Shown in pieces: positions 1-10,552 of a stretch of DNA of 64,000 nt (its first letter is position 1; every line of letters starts with the position of its first letter). The notes below the pieces were generated by a model that saw nothing but the letters and a program-made list of their open reading frames with translations, did no database searches and had not been told where the DNA came from. The translations under genes were made by a program, and so were the position numbers. The stretch is from the NCBI RefSeq assembly GCF_002104995.1, contig NW_024468250.1, positions 62,001 to 126,000 on the forward strand. The letters run 5' to 3'. The DNA comes from Linderina pennispora (lineage: Eukaryota; Kickxellomycota; Kickxellomycetes; Kickxellales; Kickxellaceae).

Positions 1-224
1 ATAGCATAGCAAATATCCCCACGGTTGCATACTCTTTTGGAGCTAGACGCCCTCTCCTTGCTAGGCAATAGAATTAGCACACAACAAGCGCAGACGTCCT
101 CTTCTCTTTTAATAATCCAGAATCTCCTCCTCCACGCAGACCCTTCCCTATCCTCCATACTTGGCCTTCTGTCGTCCGCTTACCGCTCTATTTTATGCCA
201 CAGCTCTTCTAAAAGCAGCCGCTC

Positions 225-1589
225 ATGGGGAAAACACCAGCAAAGGGAGTCGACGCCTTGGTCCAGGCTCAGCGGCCTGTGCTGCGTGCTGTAATCTACG
301 CTACCATTGCTCTTATGTCGATACTGCAGCTGGCGCTAACCGGCGTATCCTGGACCAGCATCGAGTTTATGCGGCGCTCGGGAGACTTTATCGGTGCACT
401 GTCAGTGATCTCTGGCATACTCACGTTTTGCATATCCAGCATCTACGCAGCCGCAACGATTCTGACCGAACGCGCAGAGAACGACCACGAGCAGGTGCCG
501 CTGTTCTGCGAGCGTTTCAATCGGCCGTCAGTCGAGCGCCTGATCAACTGCATGATGGCATCGTGGTGGTTTGCCATGGCTACCAGCAATTCCAACATGC
601 TGTTTGTGTTTCGCGACGATATCTCAAAGTGTGTGCGTGGCGAAGACAGAAAACTCGTCGACCCGACGCCTGCAAGATAATGCGTGGTGCGGTCACTCTC
701 AACTGGCTGATCTTGCTGATGTGGATCATTCGCGCATGGCGTGGCTTCACTCGCGGCAACATGCACTTTGACTCGCGCATCTTTGCCGAAGCCCTCGATG
801 ACCACGAGCTTTTGACGTACCCATCGCCAATACCCTGACGCCAGTGCCCACCAGCAGCAGCCAAAGCAACTGCCACTATCAGGCAGACCCGGTAAAAAAG
901 TCAAGCAACACCTCGATGGGCTTTGAGGTTGTTGGCTCGCTTACCACCGCTGCCGCAGAGATTCTTGAGATCGTCCCTGGCAGGGCAGACAGCACACCCG
1001 CAGCAGGCTGCCACAAAAGAGTCGGATCCAGTTTCCACCTTACTGCAGAACCCTAATGGCCAGACACAGGCTCATAAATCTGCCGCCCCACACACCACCC
1101 CGGCCGCAATTCAACCGCCCCACACGCCCCAGCTACGTAATCATGAAAATCTGACTCTTGTACGAGACGTAGCATCCCACACACCGCAGCAGCAGCAGCA
1201 GCAGCCTCCGACACACCCACCCACTCTTACGCAACATATCATCGCAACCAGCACCTGTTAGGACGGCGATCGCAAGCATCAATCCCCAGAATATGGCCAA
1301 GGCTCTCCCAGTATTCCCAGGTGGCGCAAGCCCCCAGCAGCAAGAGCCACCTGGATTGCATGCGATAAACATCACGCATGCACACGATTGCAGCCCTGCA
1401 TTTGAGACAAACGGAACGTCCAAGACTGTCGGCACCATCCACCCGCAGTTCCAGAGCACACCAGCTACCGGTGCTAGCAGACAGTCCAGGTACCCAGCGC
1501 CGCCCCGTGCAACCCCACACTCATCAGTGCTGCAACCTGCATTCCCTGCACACGGACAGGGACCTCCATCACATACACGCGAAGCCTAA
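225..1589 (+). CDS. Putative tetraspan membrane protein with Pro/Gln-rich tail (frame-displaced)
   Basis: No named family recognised. The first 150 residues hold three hydrophobic segments (about residues 22-42, 57-80 and 110-128). After two +1 displacements near 650-690 a fourth helix follows (key run LNWLILLMWII), giving a MARVEL/tetraspan-like layout. The rest is low-complexity, rich in Ser, Pro, Thr and Gln, with a CAG run giving polyGln at about 1186-1203, which suggests a cytosolic disordered tail. The frame must move +1 about six times between 650 and 1260 to reach the stop at 1587-1589. Removing six bases gives about 452 residues. The downstream part is less certain than the helices because it has no homology support. 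A four-helix tail-bearing protein of the plasma membrane is the best description; no function can be assigned. Confidence 0.5.
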
Positions 1590-2387
1590 GCGCTATTGAT
1601 TCCTACCCCTTAGCTACCTCTCCTCTCAAGTAGTTGTGTCAATAATCTCCCAATGTTTATAGCGAGAATGGGGTTTTTCCAGTCCGTTGAATGTCCGGCC
1701 ATCCTCACCAGCCCATGAGACTGTAGCCATATGACATATGGCAGCTCCTCCTGTGTCTGATCTGCCTTTTGTTGCTTCTGATACGGGCAGCCTGAAAATA
1801 TCTGAAACTGAGCGATAGCCCCATGAATCCCCTGTTGCAAGACAATCAATACATCCAATTTCCAGTGGCCATGGACAAAGGTTATTCGTATCGGTCTAGA
1901 ACATATTTGGCGTCATCGCCTATGTTCTAGGTGTAGGTGTAGATCAAACATAGTGTATTTCGACTGATATTTTTGGACGACCCGACTTTTAAAAAATGGA
2001 CGGGAATATATGAAACAGGCGCAGAATCTGAAAACCCTTTGGCCACCCATGGTCGGATTTCTGGACAGCAATCTTGGTGGTATATTAGGCCAGCTGTCTG
2101 GCCTAGACGCTTCCTCCATTTGAACCCCTTACGGCCCACCCATCCCTGATAAATACCTAATAACTCTATAAATACTGCCACAGCTGCTTCTACGCCTTTG
2201 CATTGGCAGACCCTCCTATCCATACCTTGTTATTCACTAGTAACATAGGCATCCTTCACCTACACATTTTGTTATTTTCGCAAAAGCGCTAGTATTTTTC
2301 CTCTTTCCTCTCCTCCCCCACAGTCTCGTTATTAACCACTAGCGGTCAACCTCACCCAAGCCTAATTTCCTCTCCTCTGACCTAGCC
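1590..2387. other. Intergenic, no gene seen
   Basis: AT-rich spacer between two membrane-protein genes. Only short unsupported open frames are present. The last 120 bases are pyrimidine-rich and are probably the promoter and leader of the next gene. Confidence 0.5.
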
Positions 2388-3145
2388 ATGTTGTTCGACA
2401 GCCTGCCTCGCGCGCTACTGTATGCACTGGCATGGGTGCTGTCCGTCATCAACCTGGTTATTTCGTGCGTTGTCGCTGCTACGGGTCACTGGAAGCCGCG
2501 TGCGGCGTCCGTGTTCTCGGCCGTGGTTGCGGGTATCACGGATGTTCTCGCTGCCAGGTATGTTCCTGGGCCCCAAGTTGCCGATCATCGGCAGGTTCTA
2601 CAGGGGTCGGGCTCTCGCAGCTGGCAAAGTTGCTCCTGACTGGCTTGTGGCTCGGGATCGTGGGTGTGGGATGCAAATCAGCTCAACAAGTTCCACTGCC
2701 GCACTCGCACCTCGGTCGTCGAGGAGGTCATTCACCCGTCGCCCGGTCACCAACCAGCTCGGCTTCTCGCTCTACGGCCACACCCTGACTCCCTCGGGTG
2801 CCCCGCGCGAAGCGCTGATCAACAACGTTGACATGTTTGACGGGGATGCCCGCGATCTGGTCGGCCGCCGTCTTCGGTGCTAGTGGCATGCGGCACTTCA
2901 GGTCGCGTTGCCGCCTGTTCAAGGGTGTGCTGGGTACTGCCATTCCGATCTTTGTGCTGCTGTTGGCCGACCTCATCTGGGACATGTTCAGGGTCAACCG
3001 CCGTACCCACGTGCTGCCCAGGTCGCATTCGTCCACTCCGAGTGTCGCCAGCGTGTCCAGCGTCGGCAGCCCCAGAATCGCCAGTGCCACGCACCCGGGC
3101 CATCACCCGGTCCGCGATGCCGTCGTTGCCGAGACCAAGGTCTAA
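2388..3145 (+). CDS. Four-helix membrane protein, MARVEL-like (frame-displaced)
   Basis: Starts MLFDSLPRALLYALAWVLSV. Restored protein is about 250 residues with four hydrophobic helices: near residues 9-33, 40-60, 75-95 and about 190-210 (key run AIPIFVLLLADLIW). A polar loop lies between helices 3 and 4, and a short Ser-rich cytosolic tail follows the last helix. Five +1 displacements are needed (about 2556, 2608, 2666, 2744 and 2847), stepping the frame 0-1-2-0-1-2. The first is a surplus A inside CCAGG. The gene lies on the same strand as the preceding tetraspan gene, which may be distantly related by layout. No family is assigned with certainty; MARVEL-type or SUR7-like plasma-membrane organisers are the nearest analogies, from topology only. 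Confidence 0.55.
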
Positions 3146-3628
3146 GTGAGAGGAAACCACCATGTCCACAGCAAGAAGAGATGCAGGGGAGGTATTGAAA
3201 GCTAGTCTCCGTTCCGTGCCCTACGCTCCATGGAGATGTCCAGTTTGGCTAGGGGTTGCTCCGCAGTGTCGCATTTGGCATTGCATCTCTAGTAGCCAAG
3301 CCATCTCCATCCACCTCGGTCGGTCCTATTGGAACCATGGGCGCCTGCCACTCCGACCAAAAACACACCTGTTCCAACACTGTTTTCCCAATGCGAAATG
3401 GACTATGGCGATGTCTTCACTTAATTTCATATATTTCATGCAGACATCGCCATGGCCACTTTGCATAGTTCTGCCGATCACTAGTTTTTCAGACACGTTT
3501 ACCCTTTTACACTCTTTTTACTCTCGCAGCTCCTTGTCAACCATCCCTTACTAAAACTTTCTTTTGCAGATGTTTCTTCCTATAAAGGTGTCCGTAATAT
3601 ATGAGAGCTCGTAAAAAGGTATATATTC
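3146..3628. other. Intergenic between convergent genes, no gene seen
   Basis: 3' flanks of the membrane-protein gene (plus) and NUF2 (minus). A short near-palindrome, catggcgatgtctgcatgaa-like, lies around 3405-3455. Nothing else is supported. Confidence 0.4.
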
Positions 3629-4969
3629 TTAGTCGTAAAAGTGGCTTAAGAGCTCCTCCAGCGACAGAATGACGCTGTCCTGATACTCGAGAGTCTGCTG
3701 GCGCAGTTTTTCATAGCTCTCCTGAATCGCAGCAGGCGTCCTGCTCCATGGTCGACTTGCTGCGTTTGATCTCCTCCTGCAACTCGTCGTATCTGGCGCG
3801 CTGCTCTGCCATCTTGCAGGATATTTCGGTGAAGCGGGCCGTCATCTCCTTGTTCTCTTTCTCCAGGTTGGCAATGCGTGATGGAGTTTTGTTCACGCTT
3901 TGCTTGGCGGGTCTGACTCAGCCGCTCAATCTTCCCCTTTGCCGACTCGTCCTGGTACTTGAACTGCTCCTCGCGCACCGACAGGTTCTTCAAATTGCTG
4001 GTCTCCTGGCTAACGCTCTCCTTTTCGGCCGCCAACTTGCGCAGCTCCTCCTCGTGCCTGCGCACAATGTCCTCGGCATCGGCCATCTGCTGGATGCACC
4101 CGCGGATATCGGTCAGGATTTCATCAAGCATCTCGATCTTTGCTGCTAGCTGACGCGACTCGGACTCCTTTTGCGCCAGCTGCGTGCGGCCACTGGCAAT
4201 CGACTGGGTGAGCTGGGCAATCGCCTCCTTGATCTTCTCGGGGCTGTGCACAACCCGCGCATTCAGCTTCTTCAGCTCTTCTTGCAAGCCTGCAATTGTG
4301 TGTGAAATGGCCCCGACCGCATCCTGCAGCTCACTCTTCTCACTCCGCAGCTTATTGTTAGTCTCGGTGGCTGCCTTTTGCGTCGACGCATGCTTTTTAA
4401 TATCCCTCTCCATAGCCTTCGTCTCTTCCTCCAGCTTATTGACTTGCGGTACATCGCGCTCGTGCTGCGCGCGGATCTTTGCAATCTCTGCCTGCACCTG
4501 CGCCAGTTCCGCCTGCATCTTCTGCAACCGCTCATACTCCTCATCGGCCTTGGCCGTGTATTTCTCCAGCACCGGCATGCGGTCGTCGCGGAACATGGCA
4601 AAGTTGCACACGCTGCTCAGGATCCGCTTCACGCGTACTGGCTCGGGCTTCAGCATGTCGCGCAGTGAAAAGTCCTCGACCCCCACTTGTCGCAGCAGCA
4701 CCATCATTCGCTGATAAAACGATATCAGCAAGATATCCTCAGAGTGCGACTCCGGGTAGTCGGTTATTTCGGACAGATCCAGACTGGTTTCATCCACCGC
4801 GTCTAACGACACGCCCTTGAGGAATGAACAGAAAGGCCTCATACCACGCAAACACGCGCTGGGGCGTCGGCTTCTCGAGGTCTTCCTCGCTAATAGATAT
4901 CTCCATTTGGTTCATGACATCGAGAATGTCCTGCACGTTGAGCGTCGGGTAGAAGCTGTTGCTCTGCAT
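3629..4969 (-). CDS. NUF2: Kinetochore protein Nuf2 (frame-displaced)
   Basis: Nuf2 pairs with Ndc80 in the outer-kinetochore Ndc80 complex that binds spindle microtubules. The N-terminal calponin-homology-like domain is recognisable (residues 1-130: [71 protein letters not shown]). A coiled coil fills the rest, as in the family. Start ATG at 4969; stop complement at 3629-3631. Restored length is about 445 residues, normal for Nuf2. Three +1 displacements occur: near 4825-4830, near 3898-3901, and a surplus T (plus-strand A at 3734) between GCC and GCT. A second kinetochore gene, NSL1, lies 4 kb away. No intron is needed. Confidence 0.88.
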
Positions 4970-5110
4970 TATAGAGTCGGGAATGGAGCGCTAGGAAATG
5001 AGGGCAAATTACAATATAAAACTTGAAGAAATGCAGAGCAGGGCGGAGAAGAAGAAAAATGAAAATTTTATTGTAAACAGTCAAAGAGGCGGGGATTGGC
5101 CATGCAAGTG

Positions 5111-6598
5111 CTACACGCAGTTGATCTGGCTCAGAAGCAGCGAGATCTGCTTTTCAGCATTTGACGGCCCAGCCCCGTCCAGGTCCTCGGTGACGGCCAA
5201 AATCTCCTGCGCGGTCAGGATAAGGCTTCTGACGGTCGAGTCGCTCCATGTCTTTGGGCCCGACTGCAGCGAGTTCCACGCCAGTTTTGCACACTCCAGG
5301 CACTGCAGACCAACTAGCGGGTGGAATGGCGGGTACACGCACGCATAGTACGCCAGAATGTAGAGCGCTGAGATGTAGGCCCAGTCCCACGGCATACTGG
5401 CTGCAGCCGAGTCTAAGCACTCGTCCTGGCACTCGAGCCAGTGCCGGTATGCGACGAAGGAGAAGTCGTGAGGAGGCAGATTCTGCACGGCATTGAGACA
5501 GTTTTGGGAAAAGTCTAGGGCAGTTATTTGCTTCAGGGTCAAGGCAGTGAGGCTAGAGACGATAGACACAACCCAGGGCTCGGAGAGGGCGGCTGTAGAG
5601 AAATCCGTGGGCAGGTTTCCTGGAACATGCACCCTGGCAACATCCCGATCAAACAGCCGGTCGATCTGGGCCACAGGGTCATTGCTGGTGTCAAAGCATC
5701 GGCGGCACTCGCAGTCGAAGAAATACACGTCGCCTAGGATCTTTTTGCGCTCTGACCTTGGCTTCAGCCCATCCACATACGCCAGCGCAACCTCCTGACC
5801 CTCGCTGATATCCGACAATGCCACGATCTGCTGCTCGCTTGCCTTGGTGTAAACAAAGGCGGCATTTGGATAGCAGCTGTGGTTAAGCAACAATGATGTT
5901 ACCGGGCTGCACAGGTGTCCCGATGCCCGGACACGCTGGTCATAGGCAACAAAGTTGTTGCAGCCGAAACGGCACAAAGCGTCGACGCCCGAGAACGGCA
6001 GACTACCGGTTCCGGCGCCCTTCTCGGCGACTCGTGTAATCTCGCTGTACTGTCTGAGAATGTGTGCCGGATGCTGCTCCTGGTGTGTGACTAGCCGGTC
6101 CCAGGCAGCTGCTTGGACACGCAGCCACACGGGCAGCTTCTTCGCCCTGCATTCACCGACAAACCCAATAACCTTGCCCACACCCACCAGCATGCGCAGA
6201 TATGGACGGAATACAGGCTTGACCTTTGCGGACTCTGCGTCAACAGCTCTGGCTGGTACCCGCTGACACTCGATATGGTGACGCGCCGTCCAGTGCTCCT
6301 TCAGGCACACCATGCTGCAGTACTGCACAGCATGGCACTGGCTGCACTGCGGCCGCTTTGCTGGCAGAGTATCGAAGCAGTTGGCACATCGGCTGGACGC
6401 ACCCACCGCAGTGTCGGTGCTCTCCTCGTCGTCTTCGCCGGTGCGGATCGGGAAACCAAACAGCGGGCGGATTGAAAACAGCGTGTCGCCGCGTCTGAAG
6501 CGCCGCGTGGCAACTGTGCGCTGGCCCTTGGCGCTGTCTGCAACTAGCGCGAAGCCATGGGCCTGAATGAACGCGTCCAGGTCAGTGCTGAAGTCCAT
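5111..6598 (-). CDS. SET/MYND-domain protein (SMYD-like methyltransferase)
   Basis: Intact single exon of 495 residues. A split SET domain surrounds a MYND zinc finger at about residues 91-132 (CANCFDTLPAKRPQCSQCHA, then QYCSMVCLKEHW and HHIEC). The SET core NHSCYPNA, which shapes the S-adenosylmethionine pocket, sits near residue 240. It is followed by the Asp-Ile-x-Glu-Gly stretch and a post-SET Cys cluster (FDCECRRC). The C-terminal 200 residues are helical. The family methylates lysines on histones or cytosolic proteins; the substrate cannot be told here. It is on the same strand as NUF2, with 141 bases between them. Start ATG at 6598; no displacement, in contrast to NUF2. Confidence 0.85.
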   Translation of the reverse strand: MDFSTDLDAFIQAHGFALVADSAKGQRTVATRRFRRGDTLFSIRPLFGFPIRTGEDDEESTDTAVGASSRCANCFDTLPAKRPQCSQCHAVQYCSMVCLKEHWTARHHIECQRVPARAVDAESAKVKPVFRPYLRMLVGVGKVIGFVGECRAKKLPVWLRVQAAAWDRLVTHQEQHPAHILRQYSEITRVAEKGAGTGSLPFSGVDALCRFGCNNFVAYDQRVRASGHLCSPVTSLLLNHSCYPNAAFVYTKASEQQIVALSDISEGQEVALAYVDGLKPRSERKKILGDVYFFDCECRRCFDTSNDPVAQIDRLFDRDVARVHVPGNLPTDFSTAALSEPWVVSIVSSLTALTLKQITALDFSQNCLNAVQNLPPHDFSFVAYRHWLECQDECLDSAAASMPWDWAYISALYILAYYACVYPPFHPLVGLQCLECAKLAWNSLQSGPKTWSDSTVRSLILTAQEILAVTEDLDGAGPSNAEKQISLLLSQINCV

Positions 6599-6786
6599 GT
6601 CGAAAAAGCGTTGGTCGGATTCAAGAGGGGCAAAAATAAAAAGTAATCAACCCCAAGTCTGAAATTTCACCTTTTTTGCTTTCTGCTTCTCCTCCACCTC
6701 AATTCCCAAGTTTCCCCCTTCTTACACTTTCTCTCTCGCCTCCCTCCCTATACCCAAAATCCCACTTTAACGACCCTTTCGAAGCA

Positions 6787-7038
6787 ATGACTCAAGTTCA
6801 GGACAAGGCGGTTGGAGCGGCGCTGCTGGCAATTGGCTCGTTTGTGTTCACCTACTACAGCATCTGGACGCTCATTATCCCGTTTGTCGACCTGGGCCAC
6901 CCGGCGCGCAAGCTGTTCCCTCCCCAGTGGTATGCGATTGCTCTGCCGGTGCTCCTGCTCACTGTTGGAGTTACGGGCATCTTTGGCTTCCTGTCGTTTG
7001 TCATGCTCAAGTCTGGCAAGAAGGCAAAGTCCACATAA
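6787..7038 (+). CDS. DPM2: Dolichol-phosphate mannosyltransferase subunit 2
   Basis: Small ER membrane protein of 83 residues that stabilises the dolichol-phosphate-mannose synthase supplying mannose for N-glycans, O-mannosylation and GPI anchors. Two transmembrane helices are visible (about residues 9-31 and 48-72) with the family signatures VGAALLAIGSFVFTYYSIW, IPFVD and FLSFVMLK before a Lys-rich C-terminal ER tail. An in-frame ATG at 6676 would add a 37-residue Ser/Pro leader that does not match the family, so the 6787 ATG was chosen. The upstream 100 bases are pyrimidine-rich. The gene ends 63 bases from the convergent WLM gene. Intact. Confidence 0.88.
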   Translation: MTQVQDKAVGAALLAIGSFVFTYYSIWTLIIPFVDLGHPARKLFPPQWYAIALPVLLLTVGVTGIFGFLSFVMLKSGKKAKST

Positions 7039-7101
7039 AGAAAACTTTCTTAATGTTTCATTGCGACGTGTTTAACAAAATAGGCGTGAAACTAGAATAT
7101 A

Positions 7102-8028
7102 TCACTTTTTGTTGCGCTTCTCGTATGCGCGGTACATGAGCTCTCGCCGGGAACTGGCAGGGTCGCCATCCCCAGAGTCCTGGGCAGGCGGAAGCTCCGG
7201 CGCCTTGCCGCCCAAAACAAATCCCTGCGGCTTCAACGACCCGCCATCAACCTCCATCTCGATCTTCGGGTCGTAGTACTCTGCACCTGCGCCAGCAATG
7301 CGGTTACCGCGCTTGGTCCAATCCAGCTCCACGACCTCTCTGCAGTGCTCGCGGTTCAGGCTATGGAACCGCTCGTCGTGCTCGTCCCAGATCATATGTG
7401 CCAGCTCATGCATCAGCACCTGCCGGATATTGAGGTAATCCCTGAACCCCTCAAGGTCGTCAGTGCGCAGCCGCAGCGCAATGACTTCGCCGCGGTTTCT
7501 GTTGTACCCAAGAATCGTCCGTTCGAACGGGTGCAGCTCGCGCAGCACGCCGACATTGTATTTGCGCTTCTGCATAATTTGCTTCACGCCCTCGTCGTTG
7601 GCCAGCCTGCGCAGAACCGCCATTGCCTGGTCGCGCTTTGGCAGCTCCGGCAGGGTCTCAAATGAGTGGAACGTGTACTGGTCAGATCCGTCCAGAGTGC
7701 CGATTCGCGGTGTGCGGTACACGGAGCTGGCGGTAGCCATAAATTTTGCGTTGTTGCGCCGACCCTGTTCACGCCTTGCTACGGTGTCGTTGAACTGGCT
7801 CAATTCGCGCGTTGCCGTGCCCATCAGAATCACTCTGCTGCCGGCAGGTACGGCCTTGCACACTGCTACCGAATCGTCAGCTAGTGCCCCGCGCAGAAGC
7901 AGTTTTTGTTTAGCTGGCTCGACACCAAACTCGTGTGCGATCTTATCGCGCAGCTCTCCTACTGTCGTGTGCTCGTCGACGCTGAATTCAACAGCCCGGC
8001 CGGCATGACTGACGGTAAATGTGTGCAT
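7102..8028 (-). CDS. Ubiquitin-like/WLM metalloprotease (Wss1-type)
   Basis: Intact, 308 residues. Residues 1-70 form a ubiquitin-like fold (VSHAGRAVEFSVDEHTTVGE). Residues about 130-235 are a WLM domain with the zinc-protease motif HELAHMIWDEHD: two His and the catalytic Glu in HExxH and the third His four residues on. WLM proteins such as Wss1 cleave SUMO- or ubiquitin-linked DNA-protein crosslinks; the ubiquitin-like variant is a separate fungal/plant branch. The family also carries the conserved R-Y-N-x-G-V-L-x-E-L-x-P block, seen here as KYNVGVLRELHPFE. The C-terminus is Gly/Pro-rich and disordered. Start at 8028 is the only ATG before the ubiquitin-like fold. Confidence 0.85.
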   Translation of the reverse strand: MHTFTVSHAGRAVEFSVDEHTTVGELRDKIAHEFGVEPAKQKLLLRGALADDSVAVCKAVPAGSRVILMGTATRELSQFNDTVARREQGRRNNAKFMATASSVYRTPRIGTLDGSDQYTFHSFETLPELPKRDQAMAVLRRLANDEGVKQIMQKRKYNVGVLRELHPFERTILGYNRNRGEVIALRLRTDDLEGFRDYLNIRQVLMHELAHMIWDEHDERFHSLNREHCREVVELDWTKRGNRIAGAGAEYYDPKIEMEVDGGSLKPQGFVLGGKAPELPPAQDSGDGDPASSRRELMYRAYEKRNKK

Positions 8029-8165
8029 AATGACGTAATAAAGAATTTATAAAACAGAGAAGAAGTGAGCAGACGAGAGACAACGAGGCCGTGGCCCCTT
8101 CTTTATACCTACAGGCAAGTTAAGTGCATGCACTGCACAGACGCCGTTGCTTATTAATCCACGCA

Positions 8166-8945
8166 TCACTCATTGGACACGGCATGCAAGGCTGCGCGAT
8201 ACGCAAGCGCCTGGGCATCGGCCCTCTCTACGCCGTTGTTCGCCGCCCTTCTATCGCGCTCCCTCCCGTACAAGGCCCACCGGGCTTTCTCGTCGCCAGT
8301 CTTTTCCTCTTCTAGCCGCGTCCTGGTATCCTCGACTGCGGTGCCGAGCCTCTGCAGCTCCTCAATAGTCTTGGGCACGTTCTCACCCAGCTTCTTTGCT
8401 ACCTGCAATGCCTGCTGGAACTCGCCGTTAATGCGGTCGGCCACATACGGCAGCCCATCTGAACGCTCCTCCGAATCCTGCAATTCCGTCGTGTTTTCGG
8501 CTGCGATTGACTCGCGGCATACCACGTCATTCACCAGGCTCTCGATCTGCTCCGGCACTGTCTGCCGCTTCTGCGTCACCGACAAAAGCAGGCTGTTGGC
8601 TTCCTCCCGGAGGGCCTCGACCTCGCTCTTCAGCTTCTCGTCCAGTGGCTCGATGCGCGCCCGCTCTGCCATGGCCTCCCGGTAGGGGAACCCATTTACC
8701 GAGATATTGTCGCCCGCAGCCTTCCATACTTTCTCTGACCACTCTTGTAGGGTCGTCAGGACGAGTGCTCGCGCTTCTTCGCGCTGTGCATCAGTGTATG
8801 GGCCGTCGCGGAGGGCTGCATTGCTGTTCATGGTCCTTTGCAGGAACTCGGAAAACTGACCCTGTAGGAATAGCACGTCCTCTTTGGTCTCCAGCTGGAT
8901 CTTTGGGATATCTCCACCGACCTTTCCGTTCGCTTCCTTTGACAT
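8166..8945 (-). CDS. NSL1: Kinetochore protein Nsl1/Mis14 (Mis12 complex)
   Basis: Intact. Residues 14-140 match the Mis14 layout: KIQLETKEDVLFLQGQF, then the diagnostic NISVNGFPY, then EPLDEKLKSEVEALREEAN and SVTQKRQTVPEQ. The rest is coiled coil to residue 259. Mis14 belongs to the four-subunit Mis12 (MIND) complex that links centromeric chromatin to the Ndc80 complex. NUF2 of that partner complex lies about 3 kb downstream. The open frame extends upstream to 9020, but the ATG at 8945 (MSKEANGKVGG) fits the short family N-terminus. The region near 8945 was checked and shows no displacement. Confidence 0.75.
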   Translation of the reverse strand: MSKEANGKVGGDIPKIQLETKEDVLFLQGQFSEFLQRTMNSNAALRDGPYTDAQREEARALVLTTLQEWSEKVWKAAGDNISVNGFPYREAMAERARIEPLDEKLKSEVEALREEANSLLLSVTQKRQTVPEQIESLVNDVVCRESIAAENTTELQDSEERSDGLPYVADRINGEFQQALQVAKKLGENVPKTIEELQRLGTAVEDTRTRLEEEKTGDEKARWALYGRERDRRAANNGVERADAQALAYRAALHAVSNE

Positions 8946-9303
8946 TGCGTTTGTGCGTAAAGTAATGTAGAATCCAGAGCCGAATGGAGCAATACTGTTG
9001 CGAAAATCGTGTCTGAACAACTCGGCCAGTTTGTTGACATTTAGAGGCTAGAATAGTTGGCGATCACCACATTATGGAATCAAGTAGACAGATGCCAGTC
9101 TTATGCCTCTGCTTGAAATGGACCTTTTTACCACACAGTCTGAGGGCATGTTGCATTGGAACAAACATCTAATAGCTCTATTAGCATGCCCTTGCTCGAA
9201 TCCATAAGAATAGCCCGCTAGGATTCGCATGCAAACTGATTATCCGCCAACGACCCAAGTGGCTCATCACCTCGGACACATCTTATCACCTCTACAGACA
9301 CAT

Positions 9304-9744
9304 ATGCTAGACAACGAACAGTACCGGCAGCTTGTCATTGACACAGCCCGCCACAAAAGCTCGCACTACTATTATTCGGCCGAGGTACCGGCGCAGGTCA
9401 TTTCAGCCGATGCACAATCGCGCTCTGCCGTGATCCAGACAACCGTCACTGACAGCGAAATATGCGCATCAGGATGTATCGACGAGGGCTGGGTTGCCAC
9501 TGTCGCCGACTACTGGACATCCACCATGATCTCGGTCGCAAATGAAGGCAAGTCCGCCGTCACTACATCATTGAGCGTTCAAGCCGTGAAGTCGATAGAA
9601 CCCGGCTGTGTAGTTCTTATAAAGTGCCAGGTCACAGACACCGGGCTTTCCATGCCCCATGCCATTGCCACTTTTGAGTCAGAGAACGGCGATATCTACG
9701 CCTTGGCTACGCATACAAAGTTCTTCAAGTCGCTAAAGAAATAA
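9304..9744 (+). CDS. Hotdog-fold thioesterase paralogue A
   Basis: PaaI/ACOT13-type hotdog protein, 146 residues from the ATG at 9304; an in-frame ATG at 9229 would add 25 residues absent from paralogue C. The helix-turn that carries His-Gly-Gly in active ACOT13 enzymes reads GCIDEGWVATVADYWTST, so HGG is replaced by DEG while the following Asp is kept. Typical later strands follow (SVQAVKSIEPGCVVLIKC, ALATHTKFFK). This is the first of four tandem same-strand copies. Acyl-CoA hydrolysis is the family activity; whether this copy is active is unknown. Intact. Confidence 0.75.
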   Translation: MLDNEQYRQLVIDTARHKSSHYYYSAEVPAQVISADAQSRSAVIQTTVTDSEICASGCIDEGWVATVADYWTSTMISVANEGKSAVTTSLSVQAVKSIEPGCVVLIKCQVTDTGLSMPHAIATFESENGDIYALATHTKFFKSLKK

Positions 9745-10552
9745 GCCGGCTAACTGCAGACCAGCACACCTTCGATTGCAGCTGCCACGAGTGGGGCAGC
9801 TTGTCTGACACGAAGTGAAACCAAGCCAGGGCAATGCCCCCGAGCTGGCCCAAATAATTTACTTTGAACTATACATATCACAAACCGAGCCACAGCTACA
9901 GTACAATTTAGCTAGTCAAGCTTGCAGTAGTCGTACGGGTGGTCCAGTATAATAATAAAACTCTTCCACGGCGTCTTATCCGAAAACGTTGGAACGCAGT
10001 CCATCTCGTCGGCATCCTGACTATGTTCCTGGGAAACCGGAGCGGCCTCAGCCGATGCTAGCATGGTATGGAGATAGACTTTATCTCTAAAAGAGATACG
10101 CTTGATACGCTTAAGAAAGTGAATAAAGTGAAATAGAATGAAATGAAAACCAACAAGACGGAAAGAGCAGCAAGCCATGTTTCGTGGCGCAGGCTGTCTG
10201 AAATCCAGGCACAGGGCGAATCCACCCAGTTAATGTTATTACTCTACTGAGGCAAAAAAAATGGTGCATAGACATCCTCGTCAGCTATTTTAATTACTTT
10301 CGAGGTGCATTAGCAGATGCCGCTCGGCTTGTCATTTTGTCCCTGTCCGCAGCTTGACTGGCCATGCCTGCACATGTATAAATCCCACCTTTTTACCCCT
10401 TGTCCTCAGATGAATGACAAGAGCACTGCACGGTTGCTCAAACTGAATACCGGCTTCGGTGAATTTTAGCCCGTCTCCTCCGCACTGCATCTCAAGGCGG
10501 ATCTTTTCCTCTTCCTTTCTACACACCATCGTCAATTTTCCTTTTTCTTCGG
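9745..10552. other. Spacer between thioesterase copies, no gene seen
   Basis: Contains only short open frames without family support. The final 60 bases are pyrimidine-rich, probably the leader of copy B. Confidence 0.4.
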
